Program-made: the position numbers and the translations under genes
Notes under the pieces: generated by a model
Told to the model about the DNA's origin: nothing
Databases searched by the model: none
What the model saw: the letters and a program-made list of their open reading frames with translations, nothing else
Shown: positions 9,220 to 17,014 of the stretch, one piece after another
Position numbering within the stretch: position 1 is the stretch's first letter
How the letters are laid out: each line of letters begins with the position of its first letter
Assembly (NCBI RefSeq): GCF_000024025.1
Contig: NC_013131.1
Location: 6,944,001-7,008,000 of the forward strand
DNA: 64,000 nt
Source: Catenulispora acidiphila DSM 44928
GTDB taxonomy: Bacteria > Actinomycetota > Actinomycetes > Streptomycetales > Catenulisporaceae
Reading direction: 5' to 3'

Positions 9220-9845
9220 GAGGCTGTGCCTTCTTTCGCCGGGGCTTTGTGGATCAGGTCTTCGTAAATCAGGGCATTGAGTGCGGCAGCGGCGACGGCC
9301 GAGCCGCCCTTGCCCGAGACGTTCGAGACTGCCGGCAGTCCGGACTCCCGCAGCGCCGCCTTGGATTCCGCCGCGCCGACGAAGCCCACCGGCAGGCCGA
9401 TCACGAGCGCGGGACGGGCCTGCTCGGCGATGGCGATGAGCTCGAACAGGGCGGTCGGGGCGCAGCCAATGACGTAGACGGCGCCGGGTCCGGCCTGCTC
9501 AGCGGCGATGCGCAGGGCGGCGGCGGAGCGGGTGATGCCGAGGTCGGCGGCGAGTTTCGGCGCTGCCGGGTCCTTGATCGCGCACACGGCGTCGCGGCGG
9601 GTGATGCCGGCGGCGACCATTTCGACGTCAGCGACGATCGGGGCGCCGGCTCTGAGCGCTGCGGCGGCGTGCGCCAGCGCGGCTTCGTCGGTGACGAGGT
9701 CGGTGGCGTAGTCGAAGTCGGCGCTGGCGTGGATGACGCGCTCGAGGACGGCCTTGGTGTGGGGCGGGAGTTCGGAGGTGTCGAGCCGGGCACGCAGGAT
9801 GCGGTAGGACTCGGCCTCGATGGGGTGCACGGCGCGGGCGCTCAT
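9216..9845 (-). CDS. cobH: Precorrin-8X methylmutase
   Basis: 209 residues (MSARAVHPIEAESYRILRAR), the usual CobH/CbiC length. Family blocks are VIHASADFDYATDLV with the catalytic-region histidine, IVADVEMVAAGITRR, ALVIGLPVGFVGAAESK and VSNVSGKGGSAVAAAALNAL. The enzyme moves the C11 methyl group of precorrin-8X to C12, giving hydrogenobyrinate. The ATG at 9845 overlaps the TGA of the preceding cbiG-cobJ gene (ATGA), so a longer upstream reading is not needed. It is followed by cbiX with another four-base overlap. Confidence 0.94.
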   Translation of the reverse strand: MSARAVHPIEAESYRILRARLDTSELPPHTKAVLERVIHASADFDYATDLVTDEAALAHAAAALRAGAPIVADVEMVAAGITRRDAVCAIKDPAAPKLAADLGITRSAAALRIAAEQAGPGAVYVIGCAPTALFELIAIAEQARPALVIGLPVGFVGAAESKAALRESGLPAVSNVSGKGGSAVAAAALNALIYEDLIHKAPAKEGTAS

Positions 9846-12274
9846 GAGCCGCTCCAGGTGTAGCCGCGCGGCGTGACCATGCGGCCGGCCGCGACGCGGG
9901 TGTGGGAGCTGCCGACCAGGACGATCGTGTACATGTCGACGTCGGCGGCATCGAAGTCGCTCAGGGTACTGATCCACGCGCGCTCGCCGGGCCGCGAGGC
10001 GTCACGGACGCAGCCGACGGGCGTGGTCGGCGGCCGATGCTGCCGAAGGATGTCGAGCGCGTGCCCGAGCTGCCAGTCACGCCCCTTGCTGCGCGGGTTG
10101 TAGAAGACGGTGACGAAATCGCCCTGCGCGGCGGCCTGCACGCGGCGCTCGATGGCGGGCCACGGCGTGTGCAGATCGGACAGGGAGATGACCGCGTGGT
10201 CGTGCCCAAGCGGCGCCCCGAGGATGTTGGACGCGGCGAGCGAGGCAGTGATGCCGGGCACGCCGACGACATCGACATCATCGAGCTCTGCGAACAAGTC
10301 GAGCGCCGGACTGGCCATCGCATAGAGGCCGGAGTCACCCGAGCCGACGAGCGCCACGGCCCGCCCCTGCCGCGCGGTCTGCACGGCATCGCGAGCCCGC
10401 GCCTCCTCGCTGCCAAGCCCAGTCGCGCGAACCTCGGTGCCGGGACGCAGGAGGTCACGGATCTGGTCAAGATACTGGTCCAGCCCAATGACGACCGACG
10501 CGCGCCGCAGCTCGGCAACGGCACGCGGCGGGAGCAGATCACGCGCGCCGGGACCAAGGCCAATGAGCGCCAGGCGACCTCGGGGGGTGAGGCGGGCTAC
10601 GGCGGCGGTGGCCATGGGGGCGGGTGCCGGGGCAGGGGCAAGGGCATGAACAAGGTGATTGGCAGCAGCAGGCTGGGGCGGGAGCTCAGGCAAAACCGGT
10701 GTGTGGTCGGCGTCAGCAGGAGCGTCGGTGACGGCGAGAGAAGCGCTGGGCTGACCGGCTGCGGCAGAAACCTCAGCCAAGGCCGGCAAAAGATCGGCGG
10801 CGAGCGCATTGGGAGCGACGCCAGGGACTGAGGCGATGGCGGGAGCGGCGGCGGGCTGGCTGGCAGCCAAAGACTTGGCCGGGTCGGCGGCGAGCGCATA
10901 GGCATCGGCATCGGCACCAGAGACTGCGGCGATGGCGGGAGCGCCGGTGGGCTCGCTGGCAGCCGAACACTCGGCCGGGTCGGCGGCAAGCGCATCGGCG
11001 CCGGCATCGGCACCAGAGACTGCGGCGATGGCGGGAGCGCCGGTGGGCTCGCTGGCAGCGGAGGGCTCGAACGGGTCGGCGGCGGGCACCGGGACGTGAC
11101 TAAGGCGGCTGGCTGCGGCAAGTGCATCGGGAGCAGCGCTAAGAGCTGAGGCGATGGCTGGAGCGGTGGCGGGCTCGCTGGCAGCGGAGGGCTCGAACGG
11201 GTCGGCGGCGGGCACCGGGACGTGACTAAGGCTGCTGGCTGCGGCTAGTGCATCGGGAGCGGCGCCGGGAGGTTCGGTGGCGGCCGTCTGCGGCATCGCG
11301 CTGGGCACGCTCTTGGTTTTGGGGACGATGAGGGTGGATGGGGGGCGGTTTGGGGCGGTGTGGCGGGCGGCGGCTTCGGCTACGGAGGGGGTGCCTACTG
11401 CGGCTTGGACTGTGGGGCTGGGGTTGGGGACCTCTATGGGGGCTAGTTCTTTTGCTGGGTGGAAGTGGATGGGCCAGCCTCGGCGGGTTGCTGCTTCGAG
11501 GAGGCCGGGTTCGTTTGACTTGGCGTCTACGGAGGCTAGGTGGGCTACTGATGCGGGGCTCAGGTTGGCGGCGGCTAGGGCTCGGTCTACTGCGTCGAGG
11601 ACTTCGTCGGCTGTGACGCCGCGTGAGGCACCTACGCCTACGACCAGGGATTTGGGGCGGTAGATCAGGCCTGTGTGGGGTGATGTCTGGTCGGTGATGG
11701 TGATCGTGGCTGTGGGGTGGTCTTCGGTGGTGCTGGTGGTGGTGGGCAAAGGCGGGAGGGGCCAGTTATCTGCGCCTATCAGCGCGACCGGGGCACCGGA
11801 TAGGAGAGCTGCGCCGACTGGGGCTAGCTGGTCGGGGTTCTCGATGGTGAAGCCCAGGTCGGCGCCGTAGGTGTCCAGTGGCTGTGCGCCGGCGGCGTCG
11901 GAGGCGGTGGTGATGACTGGTGTGCAGCCGAGGACGGTGGAGACGCGCGTGGCCAGCTCGTTCGCGCCATGGTGGCCGCCGAGGACGGCGACGGCGTGGC
12001 GCAGTGACTCGTCGACGCAGACGACGGCCGCGTCAGTGCTCTTATGGCCGAGTATCGGCGCGAGGGAGCGGACTGCGGCGCCGACTGCGAGGAAGGCCAC
12101 GACCGCGTCGCAGTCCGCGAAGGCTGTGCGCAGCTCGGACGCGCCGCCGTAGACGTGCACCTCCGTGGGCCAGGCGGCGGCCAGGGTGGCGGCGGCGCGG
12201 TGGCCGGCGGCGGTCGCGGCGACCACGCCGATCGGCTTGCGGGGCGGAGCGGGTGCCCCGGTGTCGTGGCTCAA
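9842..12274 (-). CDS. cobJ: CbiG-CobJ fusion: cobalt-precorrin-5A hydrolase / precorrin-3B C17-methyltransferase
   Basis: A fusion of about 810 residues. Residues 10-300 are CbiG (CDAVVAFLAVGAAVRSLAPIL, VVCVDESLRHAVAVLGGHHG, VVGVGASRGVTADEVLDAVD), which opens the ring A lactone. The last 245 residues are CobJ (LALIGLGPGARDLLPPRA, ALVGSGDSGLYAMASPALDL, VPGITASLAASNILGAPLGH, TVFYNPRSKGRDWQ), which contracts the ring and methylates C17. Between them lies a linker of about 255 residues rich in Ala/Pro and made of internal repeats. I choose TTG at 12274: GGGGAG sits seven bases upstream and TTGA overlaps the cobL stop. A GTG at 12289 would add five residues but has no spaced ribosome site. Confidence 0.9.
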   Translation of the reverse strand: MSHDTGAPAPPRKPIGVVAATAAGHRAAATLAAAWPTEVHVYGGASELRTAFADCDAVVAFLAVGAAVRSLAPILGHKSTDAAVVCVDESLRHAVAVLGGHHGANELATRVSTVLGCTPVITTASDAAGAQPLDTYGADLGFTIENPDQLAPVGAALLSGAPVALIGADNWPLPPLPTTTSTTEDHPTATITITDQTSPHTGLIYRPKSLVVGVGASRGVTADEVLDAVDRALAAANLSPASVAHLASVDAKSNEPGLLEAATRRGWPIHFHPAKELAPIEVPNPSPTVQAAVGTPSVAEAAARHTAPNRPPSTLIVPKTKSVPSAMPQTAATEPPGAAPDALAAASSLSHVPVPAADPFEPSAASEPATAPAIASALSAAPDALAAASRLSHVPVPAADPFEPSAASEPTGAPAIAAVSGADAGADALAADPAECSAASEPTGAPAIAAVSGADADAYALAADPAKSLAASQPAAAPAIASVPGVAPNALAADLLPALAEVSAAAGQPSASLAVTDAPADADHTPVLPELPPQPAAANHLVHALAPAPAPAPMATAAVARLTPRGRLALIGLGPGARDLLPPRAVAELRRASVVIGLDQYLDQIRDLLRPGTEVRATGLGSEEARARDAVQTARQGRAVALVGSGDSGLYAMASPALDLFAELDDVDVVGVPGITASLAASNILGAPLGHDHAVISLSDLHTPWPAIERRVQAAAQGDFVTVFYNPRSKGRDWQLGHALDILRQHRPPTTPVGCVRDASRPGERAWISTLSDFDAADVDMYTIVLVGSSHTRVAAGRMVTPRGYTWSGS
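10784..11263 (-). repeat. In-frame imperfect repeats in the CbiG-CobJ linker
   Basis: Inside the fusion gene the linker is built from diverged copies. One unit, AAPDALAAAS-LSHVPVPAADPFEPSAASEP, occurs twice about 42 residues apart and is nearly identical at DNA level (around 11,080 and 11,200). A second unit, SAASEPTGAPAIAAVSGADA followed by ALAADPA, occurs twice, plus a third, more diverged copy (AASQPAAAPAIASVPG). All copies keep frame. Such Ala/Pro/Glu/Ser sequence is likely a disordered tether. Confidence 0.8.
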
Positions 12275-13464
12275 GGTCGTTCTCCCCACAGCAGGAACAC
12301 GGGATTGGCGGCGGCGAAGCGGTGCGCGTCGCCCGGGAGCGCGGACAGGCGCGAGGACTGGAGCAGCACGCCGTCCACATCGCGGCCGAACTTCGTCAGT
12401 AGGCTGATGGCATCCGGAACGCGCTCGATGGCGGCCAGCGCGACGACCACCATCGCGGCCGGGGTGGCGGCACAGGCAGCGATCACGTCCACGCCGCCGC
12501 CGCCGACGAACACCGCGTCCGGTTCCGGAAGGCGATCGAGGGCAATGGCGGCGTCGGCTGTCATTACTTCGACGGCGACACCATGTGCGGCAGCGTTGGC
12601 ACGGATGCGATCGCAGGACTCTGCGTCACGCTCGACCGCGACCACCGCCGCGCCGAACCGTGCGCACTCCACGCCCACCGAGCCCGACCCCGCGCCGATG
12701 TCCCACACCAGGCGGCCAGGACGCGGACCCAGCTTGGCGAGAGCCAGAGCCCGCACCTCCGACTTGGTGATCATCGAGGCACGGTGCGCGAACTCCGACT
12801 CCCCCAACGCCCACGTGCCCGGCACGCCGCCGAAGCCCGCGATCCAGCCACGTTCGGAGGTCAGCCGCGACTCGTCCAGACACAGCAAGACGTGCGGATC
12901 GGCGAACGTGGAGTGCGCTGCGGCGTGGGAACTGAGCGTTTCGATCTTCTGGTCCAGGTGACCGAGGCGTTGCGCGACCACGAAGGTGCGGTCCGGGAGT
13001 TCGGCGCCCAATTCCCTCGCGCCGGCGCCAGGGCCGGTCAGCACGGCGACCTTGGGAAAAGCGCGGCAGACGTTCGCTACCGGACGCAGCTCACGTCCAT
13101 GCGCGCTGACCACGATCGCGTCGTCCCATGACAAGCCGACCGCGGCGAAAGCGGTGGCGACGGAGGAAGGCGCTGGCAGAACCTTGATATCGAGTCCGCG
13201 TTCTCGTAGCTGACGGACGATGCCGAAGAAACCCGGATCTCCGCTGGCGATCACGCACACGTTCGCGTGCGACGCCATCGCATCGAACATGCCGTCGACG
13301 CTGCCGAGAACATAGCGCGCCGCACCTGACGGAAGCTCGATCGCATCCAGGTGACGCTCCCCGCCGACGACCAACGTCGCCGAAGCCAGTGCGGAGCGCG
13401 CCGCATCGGAAAGTGGGGCGCCGTCGAAGCCGATGACGGTGACGGTGACGGCAATCTCAGGCAT
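12271..13464 (-). CDS. cobL: Precorrin-6Y C5,15-methyltransferase (decarboxylating), CbiE-CbiT fusion
   Basis: 397 residues. Residues 1-205 are the CbiE methylase domain (VTVIGFDGAPLSDAARSAL, VCVIASGDPGFFGIVRQL, VLPAPSSVATAFAAVGLSWD). Residues 225-397 are CbiT, a Rossmann SAM methyltransferase (LVWDIGAGSGSVGVECARFG, AVVAVERDAESCDRIRANA, AVFVGGGGVD). Together they methylate C5 and C15 and remove the ring C acetate carboxyl. The gene starts eight bases inside the end of cobM and its stop overlaps the TTG start of the cbiG-cobJ fusion. Confidence 0.94.
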   Translation of the reverse strand: MPEIAVTVTVIGFDGAPLSDAARSALASATLVVGGERHLDAIELPSGAARYVLGSVDGMFDAMASHANVCVIASGDPGFFGIVRQLRERGLDIKVLPAPSSVATAFAAVGLSWDDAIVVSAHGRELRPVANVCRAFPKVAVLTGPGAGARELGAELPDRTFVVAQRLGHLDQKIETLSSHAAAHSTFADPHVLLCLDESRLTSERGWIAGFGGVPGTWALGESEFAHRASMITKSEVRALALAKLGPRPGRLVWDIGAGSGSVGVECARFGAAVVAVERDAESCDRIRANAAAHGVAVEVMTADAAIALDRLPEPDAVFVGGGGVDVIAACAATPAAMVVVALAAIERVPDAISLLTKFGRDVDGVLLQSSRLSALPGDAHRFAAANPVFLLWGERP

Positions 13465-14284
13465 CTGATTCTCGCTGCGCCAAAGCCGCGTCCGCAGCCA
13501 GCAACTCCCGACGCGCGCCCCGCTCAGCCCGCCGGAACCCGTGGAAGTGCCCCGGGTGGTACAGATGCGAGCGCGTCCCGTGTGAGCCCAGAGCGGGCCC
13601 GATCAGGAACAGCGTGTGCTTCCACAGCTTGCGCGCCTTCACCGTCTCTTCGAGGTCTGCGATGGTGCACTGCGCCAGCTCCTCGTCCTCCCAGGTAGCA
13701 CGGTAGGCGACGATTACCGGGGTGTCGGGGCTGTAGCCGCCCTCCAGCAGTTCGGCGGCGAGCTGGCCGGAGCGGGCGGCTGAGAGGAACACGGCCATGG
13801 TCGTGCCGTGGGCGGCGAAGGCGCGGATCGATTCCTTCTCCGGCATGGGGGTCTTGCCGCCGCCGAGGCGCGTGAGGATGACCGACTGCGCGACCTCGGG
13901 GATCGTCAGCTCGCGCTGGGCGATCGCGGCGACCGCCGAGAACGCCGAGACGCCGGGCACGATCTCGGTCTCCAATCCCAGCTCGCGGCAGCGCTCCAGC
14001 TGCTCCTGGACCGCGCCCCACAGCGAGGGGTCGCCGGAGTGGATGCGGGCGACGCGCAGGCCTTCGACGACGGCGCGTTCGTAGATCGCGATCACGCCTT
14101 CCATCGGCAGCGCCGCGGAGTCGACGATCTCGACCTCCGGGCTCGCGTGCTCCAGGACCGCCTCCTGAACCAGGCTGGAGGCCCAGATGAGGATGTCGGC
14201 CTCGGCGATCGCGCGCGCCCCGCGCAGCGTGATCAGGTCGGCCGCGCCCGGACCGGCTCCGATGAACGTGACCTTCGCCGTCAC
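13457..14284 (-). CDS. cobM: Precorrin-4 C11-methyltransferase
   Basis: 275 residues of the tetrapyrrole methylase fold: KVTFIGAGPGAADLITLRGA at the N terminus, then VARIHSGDPSLWGAVQEQLE, EIVPGVSAFSAVAAIAQREL and LTRLGGGKTPMPEKESI, the last two typical of CobM/CbiF. It transfers a methyl group from SAM to C11. The C-terminal 35 residues are an extra charged tail (HFHGFRRAERGARREL). It overlaps cobI (ATGA at 14281-14284) and cobL (eight bases), within the B12 operon. Confidence 0.95.
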   Translation of the reverse strand: MTAKVTFIGAGPGAADLITLRGARAIAEADILIWASSLVQEAVLEHASPEVEIVDSAALPMEGVIAIYERAVVEGLRVARIHSGDPSLWGAVQEQLERCRELGLETEIVPGVSAFSAVAAIAQRELTIPEVAQSVILTRLGGGKTPMPEKESIRAFAAHGTTMAVFLSAARSGQLAAELLEGGYSPDTPVIVAYRATWEDEELAQCTIADLEETVKARKLWKHTLFLIGPALGSHGTRSHLYHPGHFHGFRRAERGARRELLAADAALAQRESDA

Positions 14285-15027
14285 AGCGCTCCCCCTCGTC
14301 CGCGCCGCTGCGCGGTGGTGATGACAGTGGACAGATACGGCGCGCCGCCGATCGTGTCCGGGTCCAGGTCCGCGACCGCGCCGACGACCTCCTCCGGCAG
14401 TCCCAGCGCCGCGCCGAAAACGGTCTGTTCGCTGCGGCCGGCCTTCTCCACGGCCTGCAGCATCTCCGGCAGGAACCGACCGCCCTTGTAGGCGACGACC
14501 GTGTCGAACGCCTCGAGCGCCCGCTCGTAGGCCTCAAGACCGGCGGTCATCGGGAACAGCGCCAGGACTTCGCGTCCCTCGGCCAGGACCGTGCCGGATC
14601 GCGAGGCGAGGTCTTGCATCGCGGTGATGCCGGGCACGGTTTCCACCGCGGCGTCGGGCATCAGGGTTCGTACGCTCTGCGCAAGATAGCTGAACGTCGA
14701 GTAGATGTTCGGATCGCCGATGGTGGCGAAGGCGATGCTCTCGGCGCCGTCTTCGAACGCTGCGACGACGGCGCGTGCCGCCTCGTCCCAGGCGTTGAGC
14801 CGCTCGGCGGTGCGTCCGCCGCGGTCGGACAGCGCGAACGACACGGCGCGGATCGTGTCGCCGTCGATGTGTGCGCGCACCGTCGCCTCGGCACGTCCCG
14901 GGCCCTCGGGACCGTCGGCGAGTATGGGCACGAACACGACATCAGCAGCCTGCAATACGCGCACGGCCTTCACCGTCACCAGATCCGGATCACCCGGACC
15001 GACGCCGACACCAGTGAGCAGTCGCAT
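14281..15027 (-). CDS. cobI: Precorrin-2 C20-methyltransferase
   Basis: 248 residues from the ATG at 15027, starting MRLLTGVGVGPGDPDLVTVK. The frame is open further upstream inside cobB, but this start matches the family and shares one base with the cobB stop (TGATG). Blocks: VVFVPILADGPEGPGRAEAT, IAFATIGDPNIYSTFSYL, VETVPGITAMQDLASRSG and YKGGRFLPEML fit CobI/CbiL. The enzyme methylates C20 of precorrin-2. Followed by cobM with a four-base overlap. Confidence 0.94.
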   Translation of the reverse strand: MRLLTGVGVGPGDPDLVTVKAVRVLQAADVVFVPILADGPEGPGRAEATVRAHIDGDTIRAVSFALSDRGGRTAERLNAWDEAARAVVAAFEDGAESIAFATIGDPNIYSTFSYLAQSVRTLMPDAAVETVPGITAMQDLASRSGTVLAEGREVLALFPMTAGLEAYERALEAFDTVVAYKGGRFLPEMLQAVEKAGRSEQTVFGAALGLPEEVVGAVADLDPDTIGGAPYLSTVITTAQRRGRGGAL

Positions 15028-16397
15028 CACAGCACCCCGCAGCTCTCGACCAGTCGCCGGGCGATCGAGGGCGCCCCGGCCCAATGCAGATGCAGGTAGG
15101 AGGCGTGGATCCGTGCCCCGGCAAAGCCTTCGGTGACCGCTCCCCCGTTGCGGCGCCAGTGCCACGCCGGCGGCGAACCGGCCGACGGACTGACGGCGGT
15201 GCGGTGGAATTCGTGCCCTGACACGCGCGTCCCGGCGGCGGCGAGCACCGACTCGGAGGCGGCCACGGCGTGCCGGTAGCCGAGCGTGAGCCGGTCGGTC
15301 ATCACCGCTTCGGCGTCCACGACGCCGCACATCGGCAGCCCGTCCAAGCTCTTGCCGAGGTACAGCAGCCCAGCGCATTCGGCGGCGATCGCTCCGCCCA
15401 GGCGCGCGAACTCCGCGACGTTCTCGCGCAGCGCCTCGTTCGCGGCGAGCTCGGGGGCGTAGACCTCGGGGAAGCCGCCGCCGAGGACCAGGCCGCAGAC
15501 GCGTTCGGGCAGCTTCTCCTCGCGCAGCGGGTCGAACGGGCAGACCTCGGCGCCGGCGGCGGCGAGCAGTTCGGTGTTCTCGGCGTAGGAGAAGGTGAAT
15601 GCGGGCCCTGATGCCACCGCGATGCGCGGGCGGGCGCCCCGGCGGCTGCCGACCTCCTCGAAGGGGTCCCAGGCGGTGACGTCCAGCGGCGGGGCGCTGC
15701 GGGCCAGGCGGTAGACCTCGTCGAGCTGGAGTCCGGTGTCGACCAGCGCGCCGAGGGCGGCGACGGAGGCCAGCGCCTCCGCGCGGCGTTCGGCGACCGG
15801 GACCAGGCCGAGATGGCGCGAGGGAGCCGAGACCGCGGCATCGCGGCGGAGCGCGCCGAGCACCGGCAAGCCGATCTCGTCCAGCGCCTGCGTCAGGATG
15901 TTGCGATGGTTGTCCGAGCCGACGCGGTTCAGGACAACGCCCGCGATGCGCACCGCGGGGTCGAAGGAGCGGAAACCGTGCAGCAGCGCGGCGATCGAGC
16001 GGCCTTGGGCGGCGGCGTCCACGACGAACAGCACCGGGGCGTCGAGCAGCTTGGCGACCTGCGCGGTGGAGGCCAGCTCGCCCTCGCCGGTCGCGCCGTC
16101 GTACAGGCCCATGACGCCCTCGACGACCGCCAGGTCCGCTCCGGCGGCGCCGTGCGCGAACAGCGGCGCGATCCGCTCGGTGCCGACCATGTAGGGGTCG
16201 AGGTTGCGGCCGGTGCGCCCGGCGGCCAGCGAGTGGTAGCCGGGGTCGATGTAGTCCGGGCCGACCTTGAACGGCGCGACGGTGAAGCCGCGGTCTGTCA
16301 GGGCTTTGATGATGCCGGTGGCCACCGTGGTCTTGCCGTGGCCGGAGGCCGGGGCGGCGATGACGATCCGGGGCACGCTCAGCGGGGCGGACCTCAC
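15027..16397 (-). CDS. cobB: Cobyrinate / hydrogenobyrinate a,c-diamide synthase
   Basis: 456 residues from a GTG at 16397 that overlaps the cobO stop (GTGA). The N-terminal dethiobiotin-synthetase-like ATPase shows PRIVIAAPASGHGKTTVATG and FKVGPDYIDPGYHSLAAGR. The C-terminal class I glutamine amidotransferase shows VCGLVLGGGFPEVYAPELA and the nucleophile region GAIAAECAGLLYLG, with the late histidine in SYLHLHWAG. It amidates the a and c side chains using glutamine and ATP. The length equals the family norm. Confidence 0.95.
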   Translation of the reverse strand: MRSAPLSVPRIVIAAPASGHGKTTVATGIIKALTDRGFTVAPFKVGPDYIDPGYHSLAAGRTGRNLDPYMVGTERIAPLFAHGAAGADLAVVEGVMGLYDGATGEGELASTAQVAKLLDAPVLFVVDAAAQGRSIAALLHGFRSFDPAVRIAGVVLNRVGSDNHRNILTQALDEIGLPVLGALRRDAAVSAPSRHLGLVPVAERRAEALASVAALGALVDTGLQLDEVYRLARSAPPLDVTAWDPFEEVGSRRGARPRIAVASGPAFTFSYAENTELLAAAGAEVCPFDPLREEKLPERVCGLVLGGGFPEVYAPELAANEALRENVAEFARLGGAIAAECAGLLYLGKSLDGLPMCGVVDAEAVMTDRLTLGYRHAVAASESVLAAAGTRVSGHEFHRTAVSPSAGSPPAWHWRRNGGAVTEGFAGARIHASYLHLHWAGAPSIARRLVESCGVL

Positions 16398-17014
16398 CAC
16401 TCGATGCCTTTCTGGCCCTTCTGCCCGGCGTCCATGGGGTGCTTGACCTTGGTCATCTCGGTCACCAGGTCGGCGGCCTCCAGCAGCGCCGGGGCGGCGT
16501 CGCGGCCGGTGATGACGACATGCTGCGCGCCGGGGCGCTCGGCCAGGGTCTGCACGACGTCCTCGACGTCCACCCAGCCCCACTTCATCGGATAGGTGAA
16601 CTCGTCCAGGACGTACAGGCGGTAGGTCTCGGCGGCCAGATCGGCCTTGATGCGCTCCCAACCGGCGCGGGCGTTGTCGGCTTGCAGCTCCGGATCGCTG
16701 TGCAGGTCGCGCTGGATCCAGGACCAGCCCTCGCCCATCTTGTGCCAGTCCACGGCGCCGCCCTGGCCGGTGCGCTCGTGCAGCTCGCCGAGCGCCTTGA
16801 GCGCCGACTCCTCGCCGATGCGCCACTTGGCGGACTTGACGAACTGGAACACCCCGATCGGCCAGCCCTGGTTCCAGCCGCGCAGGGCCAGGCCGAAGGC
16901 GGCGGTGGACTTCCCCTTGCCGGGACCGGTGTGCACGATCGTCAGCGGCCGGTTGCGGCGCTGGCGCGTGGTGAGGCCGTCGTCGGGGACGTGGGTGGGT
17001 TGGCCCTGCGGCAT
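16394..17014 (-). CDS. cobO: Cob(I)yrinic acid a,c-diamide adenosyltransferase
   Basis: 206 residues of the CobA/CobO/BtuR adenosyltransferase family. P-loop at residues 28-37 (HTGPGKGKSTAAFGLALRG), then VGVFQFVK-like IGVFQFVKSAKWRIGEE, WHKMGEGWSWIQRD, LYVLDEFTYPMKWGWVD and VVITGRDAAPALLEAADLV. It attaches the 5'-deoxyadenosyl group to cobalt. The ATG shares one base with the stop of the chelatase gene (TGATG) and its own stop overlaps the cobB start. Confidence 0.95.
   Translation of the reverse strand: MPQGQPTHVPDDGLTTRQRRNRPLTIVHTGPGKGKSTAAFGLALRGWNQGWPIGVFQFVKSAKWRIGEESALKALGELHERTGQGGAVDWHKMGEGWSWIQRDLHSDPELQADNARAGWERIKADLAAETYRLYVLDEFTYPMKWGWVDVEDVVQTLAERPGAQHVVITGRDAAPALLEAADLVTEMTKVKHPMDAGQKGQKGIEW

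Noticed and set aside
12044-12961. Long plus-strand frames opposite cobL and cobJ
   Set aside because: Composition is Arg/Ala/Pro noise typical of antisense frames in high-GC DNA, and no family motif appears.
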